64,000 bases of DNA from Tethya wilhelma. Taxonomy: Eukaryota; Porifera; Demospongiae; Tethyida; Tethyidae. The position numbers were made by a program, and so were the translations under genes. Positions 31,830 through 41,391 of the stretch are shown here, piece by piece. The stretch covers positions 1-64,000 of the forward strand of contig CAXIPT010000036.1 of the NCBI GenBank assembly GCA_964030475.1, in the 5' to 3' direction. The notes below the pieces were generated by a model. That model was given only the letters and a program-made list of their open reading frames with translations. It was not told the origin of the DNA and searched no databases. Positions within the stretch are counted from its first letter, which is position 1; each line of letters starts with the position of its first letter.

Positions 31830-33412
31830 CTTTCACTACAGGCACTATAGTGGCATCACTCACAGGATCTGGCCTCATCGTGCCTGGATGCATAGATGGC
31901 AAGGACATTTGTCTTACCGTTGACACTGGGAGTGATATCACGATTGTCTGCCCAGATGTTCTGCCTGGTGAGAAGAGGGATGCCCTCCAACCAGTTACTC
32001 TGTATTTCCGGACAGTTACAGGACAGGTGCAGCCTATTATTAGGGTGCGCAATATGAAAAATCAACTTTTGACTTTTGAACAATTAATTCATGCAACATG
32101 TAGAGTAGGTTGGTACTTAAACCAGCGCACCTTCAATTCCTGATCTCTGTCGCTGAAGTTAAAAACCCCCGTAAGTTTCATAATTGCATTGTCAGCAATT
32201 TTTACCGCTAAAATAGCAATTACTTGCCATTTTTGCTTACATGCAAGAGAGAAGGGAACCCCGACACATTGCATTAGTTAGAGGAGGGCCTTGCCAATTC
32301 TCTGATAGAGTTGAAACAAGCCTCTGTTATTGGTAACCATCTCGCTGATTCTGTTGAAAGTAGTTAGTACCAAAAATTTAGAAGTCATTTGTTGTAAGTT
32401 GCAATATGAAAAATCACTATCGACTTTTGAACAATTAATTCATGCAACATGTAGAGTAGGTTGGTACTTTAACCAGCGCACCTTCAATTCCTGATCTCTG
32501 TTGCTGAAGTTAAAAACCCCCGTAAGTTTCATATTGCATTGTCAGCAAAATTTACGCATTTTTTTACCGCTATAATCGCAATTTGCCATTTTTGCTTACA
32601 TTCAAGAGAGAAGGGAATCCCTATACATTGCATTAGTTAGAGGAGGGCCTTGCCAATTCTCTGATAGAGTTGAAACAAGCCTCTGTTATTGGTAACCATC
32701 TGGCTGATTCGGTTGAAAGTAGTTAGTACCAAGAATTCAGAAGTCATTTGTTGATAGGAGACAACGGAGTTTAAGTTTAAGTTTCAACCTACTGTACATA
32801 TTGCATGAATTAGTTGTTCAAAAGTCAAATGTTGATTTTTCATGTTGCACACCCTACTATTATGGGAGCATGTCCCATCAGCTTGCAAATTGGCACTATG
32901 GAAATACAAATGGATGTGTGGATTGCAGCTATACAGGATGAATGTATACTTGGCCGAGATTTTCTTCACTCTCAGGAGTGTATAGTGAACCTCAAAGATG
33001 ACACATTTACCATCCGAGGGGAGGAAGTCCCATTAATGCTGTTGCGGCAAGAGAACCCACAGCAATCAGCTGTCGTGTTGTTGTCGACTGTACCATGAAC
33101 TTACCACCACAGTCTGAGTCACTGGTCCCTGCCCAGTTGGAAGGGCACCCATGGGTGTTGGGGGATTTTGGAGCCAGAGGGCTCACTTCTGCTGAATGGC
33201 ATACTGACCGGTTGGACCTTGGTTGATGTAGGGGAAAGCCTCCCTACCTGTTTGTGTGCTGATCCTTTCTAACCAGGTCAGGAGAATCAAGAAGGGTACA
33301 ACCTTGGCCAAGTGTGATGCAGTACACTGTGTGTATCCTGTTTTAAAAGATGCGTCATCACAGGGGACAGCTGTTGACATTCCCGAACATCTGTCAGACC
33401 TTTACGACTGAA
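31830..33412 (+). pseudogene. Gypsy-type protease and start of pol, split by an insertion
   Basis: The first half (31830-32040) has LTVDTGSDITIV, the retropepsin active-site motif. The second half (32858 onward) has IQDECILGRDFL, the conserved closing motif of the protease. Between them lies an 817 bp insertion (32041-32857). Downstream, in changing frames, are a stretch around ESLVPAQLEG, GTTLAKCDAVHCVYPV and DIPEHLSDLYD, which in Gypsy elements precede the reverse transcriptase. The sequence then breaks off near 33475 and no reverse transcriptase or RNase H motif follows. Confidence 0.8.
32041..32857. mobile_element. 817 bp inverted-repeat insertion in the protease
   Basis: Ends are ~70 bp inverted repeats (left from tagggtgcgcaatatgaaaa; right its inverse, with about ten mismatches). 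TATTAT stands on both sides (32035-32040 and 32858-32863), consistent with a short target duplication. The interior is a tandem pair of ~352 bp units (32049-32400, 32401-32757) that each begin with the left terminal repeat. No transposase. Short minus-strand frames within it have no recognisable content. Confidence 0.82.
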
Positions 33413-33475
33413 GCTGTGATGGCCTGAGCATCAGGCAACAAGCCCAGGTGCATAGTGTACTTTGTGAGAGTGACA

Positions 33476-33734
33476 ATGTAACAAAAATACACGAATGTGA
33501 CAGTAATTATACGAATGTGACATAATTAACAAGAATACAACAAGAATACACGAAGTTACTTGAAAGCAAACAAGGCATGCACACAATTATACCCAGTACT
33601 GAAAAATTACATTAGCAAGAGATACAATCTCTGCGCCATTAAGGCCCGGGTCACCAGTGAAACTCATTAAAATTTCACAATGTTATGTATCTTATTTTTC
33701 AATCACACATTATTGTATGGTAAATGTTAATAAA
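33476..33734. other. Degenerate short repeats at the retrotransposon break
   Basis: 'acgaatgtgaca' and 'aagaatacacgaa' recur; no gene. The break in the Gypsy pol region lies here. Confidence 0.45.
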
Positions 33735-34045
33735 TTAATCATATAGTTATATACTCTCTGTACAAACTTCCGAATTACTAACTGTGCAATTATTTTCGTA
33801 ATTGCACTTGAATTTTTAATGAGCTAGTAATTGCACTTGAATTTTTAATGAGCTATGGCAGCTGCTCCAAAATTTGAACAAGAGCGGCGCTGTATAGATA
33901 GCTACTCTGCCAGGCCAGCAACTTGAGAAGAGTAATTGTGTAAGGTAAGTGGTGTTATAAAAACGTAGTGGTTGCACTGTTTCTGGTACTTCAGCAATAA
34001 TTGTTTTGACAAGTACAAGTCATAGCAGCCATTAGCAGTCTTAGC
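33735..34045 (+). repeat. ~300 bp inverted repeat, left copy
   Basis: Reverse complement of 36575-36875 with small differences. Contains a tandem 'gcacttgaatttttaatgag' pair. The two copies enclose the second, inverted Gypsy fragment. Confidence 0.88.
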
Positions 34046-34141
34046 ATGGCAACTACATTTTGATAAAGTTGTGAAACCACAACATGAATATTCAAGGTTT
34101 TAAACAACTGAGTTTCAAATTTACCTATTAATTAATAAACA

Positions 34142-34450
34142 TCTAATTAAACGCTATAGTAGGACTGTTGCCATGGTAACCAAATTTTTATGACAAAATC
34201 AGAAGATCATAAACTTGATTTTAAGCGGAGGATTTTTTTATACGTCGTTGCTATGGAGAGATATTGCCACTTTTACCGAAATTTACGCATAATTTTAGCG
34301 TGCCTTAAATGGAAAGTGCTCCGTAACTCACTATGGCAACAAGTTATTAAAAAATCCTACACTAAAAATTAATATTTTGATGCCATAAGTGTGTCATAAA
34401 TTTTTGGTTGCCATGGCAACAGTCCTTAATTGCCGTTTAATTAAAACGTT
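34142..34450. mobile_element. ~300 bp MITE-like element
   Basis: Inverted ends of ~50 bp with mismatches: 'taattaaacg..ggactgttgccatgg' at the left and its inverse 'ccatggcaacagtcc...ttaatta' at the right. No ORF of note. A weaker relative may be at 52765-52990. Confidence 0.7.
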
Positions 34451-34797
34451 AATATAATAAATATTAATTAGGTCACGTGACCAAACGATTTTGCAAAAAG
34501 TTCAGGATGGATACAAGATTATTCCTCTTTGTTTCCATGGTGATAGCGTGTTCCGTTAGTACATTATTCAAATTTTGCATAAAATTTTGCCTTAATTAGT
34601 TACTATATGTGACCCAGGCATTAATAGCGCTGAGATGTCAACACATCCACGGTAAAATTTACAAATTTACACAATTGCTGCAATCTAAGAAGTTGTCGAG
34701 TTACACATGTTGAAATCCCTGTGCGTTTTGAATTCCAAATGACATACAGTAAATATAAACGTAGCAAGATACGTGTGGTCCAAGGGCCAGTATATAA
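34451..34797. other. No gene recognised
   Basis: Spacer before the inverted LTR; nothing supported. Confidence 0.45.
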
Positions 34798-35020
34798 TGT
34801 AACGTAGTTGCGCGGGTAGTAGTTAGCCAGGGAATGATATAGTCAGAATGATCTTCAAACTCAAAAGGGCTATGAGGCAGCTATTTATAGAGAACTGCAG
34901 CCCTTGCACAATAACACAGGAAATGTACAACACACCAGTGGGTGGTACACAACACAATAGATAGAAAGATTCATTAACAACAATAGTCTAAGATTCAAAT
35001 TAGAACACATGTTCATTACA
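34798..35020 (-). repeat. Gypsy-type 3' LTR, inverted copy
   Basis: 223 bp, inverse of 30003-30227. On the minus strand it is preceded by the purine run agagagaggagag (35021-35033), placed as the polypurine tract, and by the integrase. Confidence 0.87.
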
Positions 35021-35107
35021 CTCTCCTCTCTCTAGCTTGACCGTAGCGTTTAGGAGAACGTCGGCTACAAGAGCTTCTTCAAGGAGCTGCAGGGTTATCG
35101 ATGGAGT

Positions 35108-36065
35108 TCAGTTCATGGTCAATGTCCAAGTGCTTTTCCTGTGTGAGCTGTGATTCTGATCAATCTTGGCATGCCAAGTTGGTGGGTTTCTACCACTGTA
35201 GGACCACAATCTGTTTCTGTGGACAACCTTAGGTTTACTTTTGGGTCCCATTTGAATTCGAAAGACAAGATCATTTATCTTTTTGGTGATGACGAATGGC
35301 CCTTGCCATGGCTTGCTCAATTTAGGGCTAAGCCCCTTCTTTCTCTGCGGATTGTGCAGCCAAACTGCATCACCAACTTCGAGTTCATCACCATGTACCG
35401 TAGAATCATGGTGGGCTTTCATTTTGTCACTTTTCAACTTCAAATGTTGGCGTCCATACTCGTGTATCTGCTGCAGTCTGTCATTAAGGACTTGGGCATA
35501 AGCAGACTTGTGCCGAGGTTGCTCTCCTTCTGGACGCCCAATGGCAATGTCCACAGGCAGTCTGAGGTTGCGCCCCAGCATCATTGTGGCAGGGGTCTCA
35601 CCAGTCATATCATGAACTGACGTCCAGTAAGCCATCATCAACAGCGGCACATAGTGATCCCAGTCTCACTGAAAAACTTTGCAAGTTAATCCTCAAGTGT
35701 TCGATTGAAACGTTCGACCATTCCATCTGATTGGGGATGCAGAGGTGTAGTTCGAGTCTTTTCAATCCCCAACAGGTTGCACATTTCTGCTAAGAGTGTG
35801 GATTCAAATTTTCGGCCTTGATCAGAGTGAAGTGAGAGGGGCACTCCAAATCGGCTCACAACTTCTTTGACAATGACTTCTGCCACTGTGACAGCCTCTT
35901 GATTGCATATAAGGGAAAAGCTTCCGTCCAGTTAGTGAAATAGTCGGCCACCACTAGAAGATACTTGTTTCCTTTCACCGACTCAGGCAGTGGACCAAGC
36001 ACATCAACAGCCATCCTCTCCATGGGAGCTCCAACATTGTGCTGGGCCATTGGTGCTCTGATTCA
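35108..36065 (-). pseudogene. Gypsy-type integrase, inverted copy
   Basis: Reading from 36050: MERMAVDVLGPLPE (first catalytic Asp), YFTNWTEAFPL, a shift near 35885, VVSRFGVPLSLHSDQGRKFE (second Asp), HPQSDGMVERFNRTLE (Glu), a shift near 35685, then MMAYWTSVHDMTGETPA, LEVGDAVWLHNP and WQGPFVITKKIND, a GPY/F-type C-terminal domain. Integrase inserts the element's DNA in the host chromosome. The region upstream that should hold RNase H, RT and the HHCC finger is absent. The adjoining LTR matches the one at 30 kb, so both are the same family. Confidence 0.86.
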
Positions 36066-36261
36066 CTCCATTGCTCTAACACAAGAAAAAAACTTATTAG
36101 CTCATACTATAGCAGACTGATCACACGCACATGCTGCACGTTAAATTATACCTTCCACCCACGCTCACTAATTACCTGCCTACCTTTTTTTATTTTTCGA
36201 AAGTATTACATGTGAAGTTTACCAGGCCTTCCGTGGCTCAACTTTGCAACTCAAAATATGC

Positions 36262-36372
36262 ACCAGGGGGAAGGCCTGGGAACGAGGCCAGTTCAAGCTA
36301 GTGTATGTCCATGGTAATTTTCGCTAATGATGAATAGGCCAGGCATTTGGTTGGTAAAGAGTTAGTATTAGT
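36262..36372 (+). repeat. Direct repeat pair with 37105-37215
   Basis: Shared text includes 'aaggcctgggaac', 'atggtaatttttgctaatgatga' variants and 'ggccaggcatttggttggta'. No coding frame. Confidence 0.75.
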
Positions 36373-36383
36373 ATAGGTAATCA

Positions 36384-36512
36384 CATGAATTGGAGTGCAA
36401 TTTGGGAAATAATTGCACAGTTATGGTGTAATTGCACGAGGCAACGCGGAGTGCAATTTGTCCATAACTGTGTAATTATTTCCCACAATTGCACGACAAT
36501 TCATGTGATTAC
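36384..36512. repeat. Foldback palindrome, ~130 bp
   Basis: taatcacatgaattg ... ccataactg pairs with its inverse 'caattcatgtgatta', arms of ~50 bp with few mismatches. The core word gtgcaatt recurs. It lies between the Gypsy integrase and the right copy of the 300 bp inverted repeat. Confidence 0.8.
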
Positions 36513-36574
36513 TTGTTAATCATTTAGTTCAGCGTGTGTAGTAGCTACGTGAATAGCTAGCTGTAAGCTACTGA

Positions 36575-36875
36575 GTTGCCACACTAAGGCTGCTTTGACT
36601 TGTACTTGTCAAAACAATCACTGTTGAAGTACTAGAAACAGTGTAACCACTACGTTTTTATAATACCACTTACCTTACACAATACTCTTCTCAAGTTGCT
36701 GGCCTGGCAGCGTAGCTATCTATACAGCGCTCTAGTGTTCAAATTTGGAGCAGCTCATTAAAAATTCAAGTGCAATTACTAGCTCATTAAAAATTCAAGT
36801 GCAATTACGAAAATAATTGCACAGTTAGTAATACGGAAGTTTGTATAGAGAGTATATAACTATATGATTAGAAAT
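36575..36875 (-). repeat. ~300 bp inverted repeat, right copy
   Basis: Partner of 33735-34045. Confidence 0.88.
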
Positions 36876-37080
36876 GTAATGCAAACATAGGAATGGCCGT
36901 TAGATTGAGCGAGTTCATTTTACTGGTTATGTTCACAAGTAAAAAAAAAATCATTGGAATTGTTATGATAGCTAAATCGTAAAAAGAAAGCAATGTAGAT
37001 AAAATGGCTATACTTACCAAAGAACAGTTTTTTCTGTATGGGCTGCATGTAACACTCTCCATATTGAATCTCTCATTTGC
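36873..37080. repeat. Degenerate palindromic-element copies
   Basis: Fragments of the variant form (gcaaacataggaatggcc) and of the main form (cacaagtaaaaaa...cattgg) next to each other. Confidence 0.6.
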
Positions 37081-37274
37081 CATGTCATTTGCCGCGAAAT
37101 ATTAAATACGCGCCAGTGAAGGCCTGGGAACAAGGCCAGTGTACGTCCATAGTAATTTTTGCTAATGATGATTAACAGGCCAGGCATTTGGTTGGTAAAG
37201 AGTTAATAATATTAGATATGCATAGGAATGGCCGTTAGATTGAGCAAGTTCAATTTACTGTGTCACCTATGTTC

Positions 37275-37690
37275 ACAAGTAAAAAAAACATTGGAATGTA
37301 ATGAGACACAGGAATGGCTAAATCGTAAAAAGGAAGCAATCAAGCTGGAATGGCTATACTTACCACTCTCCATATTGAATCTCTCATTTTGCCACACAGG
37401 AAGAATTCCTTACACACTCTAACAGCCATTCAATCTTGTTAGCTATTCCTGTGTCTCATTACATTTCCCATGTTTTATTACTTGTTTGTTTTCATTTTTT
37501 CATAATTCTACATTTGAGTTTGTGTGTGTATTGGCCGCAACTGCAGAGTTAGTTGTGTAGCCTGAGTGAAACACACATCTCAGTCATTTGGAGGCATGCA
37601 GGAGCTGTATCATAAGATTTACTTGCCTTGCTATATTATGATAATCTAGAAAGTATTCACCTCCTAAGAAGAGCAACCAGATATCAATCA
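37275..37690 (+). mobile_element. Palindromic element with truncated body, copy M
   Basis: Shortened palindrome at 37275-37495, then the first ~190 bp of the body (gttttcattttttcataattc to gaagagcaaccagatatca). Confidence 0.8.
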
Positions 37691-38937
37691 CTACCCCAAC
37701 ATACAGAAGTCCATATGTCCCCGTACAATTTTTATTTGCAGGGCCTGGACCACAATTGATTTTCTCATATATTCATGTGTGCATATCTCTAGCTAGCTCT
37801 CTAAACATGGAAAGACCTACTTATCTACTTCACAAATCAGGACTCAGCTGCGTTCTCCCTGCGTGTCCCGTGACATTTTTTCTGACAAAGCTCTGCACAC
37901 AGGTCATGTACAATCCCACTTTCTCATGTACTCCTGTCAAAAAATTTTAGTCCGGCAAAAATTTTGGGACCCCAAAATGCTCGGTAAATTTGGTCTGGGG
38001 GACCAAAACTCTCATTAAGCCTGTTTATATACTTAATTTGGTTTAAACAGATGGGCATTAATGCCCATTGGCTCGTTATTACACATGTACTACAAAAACC
38101 GCTTACATTTTTGTAGCATGTAAATTTAAACCTGGATTAAAACCAGGTAACTTGGTGTGCATTATATAGAATGGAAATTTTAGCAAGCAGAATTAATCTT
38201 ATTTTGCAAGGTAAACAGACAAAACTAAGAGTCAAAATAAGTGTAATAATAGCTTTCCTGCTATTCCTCAAGTGTCTTATGTGACAAAAAACCATTTTTT
38301 GGATTGGAGCTTCAATTTAGCTACAGCACTCAAGTTTCTACAAACTTTTACAAATGGTAGCTGCCTAACTTAAGGTTAGTGTATTTTGAGTGGGCGGAGA
38401 TTTTGCTAGAGCTAGGGGTGTATCCAAGATCACTATATATCTGTTCAGGAGGTGCTGGAGATCATTTTCCTAGTGACCGGAGGTTGTCTTCGTACAAGTG
38501 ACCGGAAATTAGACCACATCAAAGAACTTCAAAGCATTTTTTGAAAAGTGCGGACCGCACGTACTTAAAAAAAAACAAATTACACATAAAATACTGTTTG
38601 GGCGTGTCTTGTACATGGCTGTGTAGAGATTTGCATTAAAATGTGCAGTAAGTTTGCAGGATGGCTAGCGGAGAGTGTGTGCTAGCTGTGTCTTAATTTG
38701 AAGCTTGGGGGCGTATCTAAATGTTGAGTGTGATTGACTTTTGACCTGTGACCTTTGACCCCTCTGCCACATTGGTGAGTCTGTACAGGAAACCTTGAAT
38801 TTGAAAGGGCTGTATGAAATCCATTTTTCTTTCCTGGTGGAGAGGAGAAAGAGGTAGGGTATTTGTGTGTCTTGAATATCATGCTGGGTGGGAGCAGTTT
38901 TCCTGTTTACCTGTTAGATATTTTGTGAGAGAATTAT
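37691..38937. other. No gene recognised
   Basis: 37955-38010 is a 'ggaccccaaaa' repeat related to 27765-27875. The rest holds no supported frame. Confidence 0.5.
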
Positions 38938-39221
38938 TCTAGCATGCCAGACCCTTTGCTAGGAAAGGAAGGGTCTGGAATCACCCCTATACTGCACTTG
39001 TTCTAAAATGTTACACAACTTTGCTATGAATATTGTTAGTTGTGGTTTGCACTACTCGCAGTTTACTGTACTACAGCAATGCATGCACTAACACAAATTA
39101 TGAATGTTCATAAAACTACGTAATTTAAAATTACATGACATTGTAGTAATCTGATTGGAGCTGCACTGTACAGTGCACAGGAACAAGTCAAGTAGCAAAG
39201 GGTCTGGCATGCCAGACTATA
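38938..39221. mobile_element. ~280 bp MITE-like element
   Basis: Inverted ends 'tagcatgccagaccctttgc' and 'gcaaagggtctggcatgcca'. The interior has no ORF. The palindrome core ctggcatgccag also appears in the ~830 bp repeat body (10027-10040). Confidence 0.75.
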
Positions 39222-39799
39222 GAGAGAGAATGTGGTTGTCAAAAGTGTATACATAGTAGCCTCGTACCCAGGCCACTCCCAGTTTTTGCTGTGTTACACG
39301 CAGAAAACGGGAGGGCCTGGGAGCACGTGAATGACGTCACGTATTCAAAAATTAACATATCAGATATGAACCGTAAGCGAACCGTTACTTTGAATATGCA
39401 CCAATAATTTAAAATTCTCCTTCCCTTCAGGTTTTCAGACTTCTACTTCAAATTCTGTACTTCAGAAACCAGCTCAATGGATTTAGACTCAATAACTTAG
39501 CTAGGATGTTTAGTTGGTGCATAATTATTTTTTTACAAACAATTTATATTACCAGCTAATAATTTATTGACATGGTAATAGGTATCATTAATTTTTTCCA
39601 TGACAGAACATGGACATAAAAGTAAAAGTTATCATCCTAAGGAGGTAAAAATTTAATGATCAGAATTAAAGCAATATGCAAATCAGTAGGGGTGGGGTAA
39701 ATAAACCATAACATTATCATATCAGTGACAAAAAATCAGAATAATTTCCATGTCTAGATTTCAAAAATTGATCGCCTTGGTTACTTAACAAATCACAAG
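39222..39799. other. Spacer with a short foldback
   Basis: 39257-39330 has 'caggccactcccagttttt' pairing with 'agaaaacgggagggcctg'. No gene. Confidence 0.5.
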
Positions 39800-41045
39800 A
39801 TGGCTGAATCAAGAGAGGCACAGTGGTTGAAGAAACGGTATCGAGAAGTTGAGTTTTCAGTTGCTGGTCCTCGTGTCAAGTTCTCTCAACTGGCTGATGA
39901 TGTTAAGCACAACTTTCCTGACAAAGATTACTCGTCTAAGTCACTGTCACAAATAGTTCGAAAAGTATTTCCCTATTCTGAGTCGTAAGCAACATGCAAG
40001 TCGGAATTTGTTTGTCTTTGGTATCAAAGAAAATGCCACGCTGACGAGCTCAAGTTCTGCATCTTGCACTGACTCGAATTTGCTTCAACAACAGATTGTG
40101 ACCTTGCAAACAGCCCTTAGAGATCGAAATGAACTAGTTGAACAATTTCAACAACAAGTTGGTGAGCTGCAAAGCCAACTTGCGAGGTCACAAAACAGAG
40201 TTGCAGAGTTAGAGAACACAACAGTTTCTTTGCCAAGGTTACAACAGATGACAGCTTAACCTTAAACCACGCTGGAGTATGTGTATCATACTGGACAGCT
40301 TGGAAATATCTACTACAGCTAAGTTCTGAAGCTAATTATCTAGAAGTGGTGAGGGAAGGGCATTGGCTATGAGTCTATGACAACTAAATCAACGGGTCAG
40401 GCATGAACGTGAAGGTACATGTGTTAGCTAGGTGTGCATTAAATAGATATTATGCACAGAATTGTGTACTACCTGTAGATCATCATTCAAGCATGATCAA
40501 CGCCACCACTTGTCTAGCCATAGCCATCCAGAACTTCCCTGACTTCGAGTTTAGCTGAACGGATAATCAATATCAATGCAGCCACTCTTCCCTCTCAGTC
40601 AATGACTTCCTTCCCAGTGAGAGTGATGGTATCATTTTACAGGAGCGAGCTACAGTATACATAATGGAATTTTTGGTAACAAATTTTCCTGTACTAGCAG
40701 CATTGAAAAAGTTCCTACCACAGAAACAGCAACTCCACAAGGTTCAGAAGTCAAAAGTTGTACCCATGAAGTTGCTGTTTAAGGATGAAAAACACAAGAG
40801 TGAGACCATTGACATTCTCACTCAATTGATCATTGATGGCAATCTTACAGGCACAAACCAAGTGAGTGTAAATCACTATAATTAAAAATAATATGAATAC
40901 ATAACTATAAACTATACAATGATGTAGTTTATTCTCCATTTAGTCAGTTTGGGGGGATCAACTCACATGTAAGGTAATCCGTGGGTGCAAAGAATGGAGA
41001 CTTTCAAACTCTGACATCAGCTTGCTTGGGTCAATGAAACACCTG
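39800..41045 (+). pseudogene. DUF6589-type gene, N-terminal and middle part
   Basis: Starts MAESREAQWLKKRYREVEFS...FSQLADDVKHNFPDKDYSSK...IVRKVFPYSES, perhaps a winged-helix-like DNA-binding domain. A one-base shift at about 39986 leads to RKQHASRNLFVFGI and a coiled coil (LLQQQIVTLQTALRD...AELEN). After a gap, 40580-40860 gives LSVNDFLPSESDGIILQERA and VVPMKLLFKDEKHKSETIDI, and a candidate exon at about 40942-41045 gives GDQLTCKVIRGCKEWRLSNS. PMK.LF.DEK...T..IL and GDQLTCK.IRG are, as I recall, typical of the DUF6589 family, widespread and transposase-like in sponges and cnidarians. No continuation follows here; matching C-terminal text is at 51.1-51.9 kb. Confidence 0.6.
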
Positions 41046-41391
41046 GTAAGCTTATCCAGCATGGTTACCTACATAAATTATGTAGTTAGGAAAAAATACA
41101 TACAGTACTGTGCAAAAAAAAATTTGCGCTATCCTAGCGAAGCCTAGCTTGCGAGTCAGATCCGCGAGTCATGTGGAGCGCGTAGATGTCGCACGTGTCT
41201 ATGAACTGGTCACGCCCACTCCGCGAGCTCGCGGCACGTGGCCGTGAAACCGCCGTGTGTCGTGACTGACGTGACTGAGACGATCATACAACAGAGCCAG
41301 GTTGTATTCAGTTCAAGAATCAGTTGCCAGCGGTAGCCAGTAGATTTTAATACGTAGTTCGGAGAAGGAGAAAGCTATATATTTTGCAGCA

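Noticed and set aside
31561..32052. 163-codon minus-strand ORF
   Set aside because: Opposite the gag end and protease of the Gypsy element; no motif of its own.
41101..41130. Tc1-type terminal repeat (tacagtactgtgcaaaa)
   Set aside because: Looks like a Tc1 end, but no partner in inverse orientation was found near either Tc1 relic.
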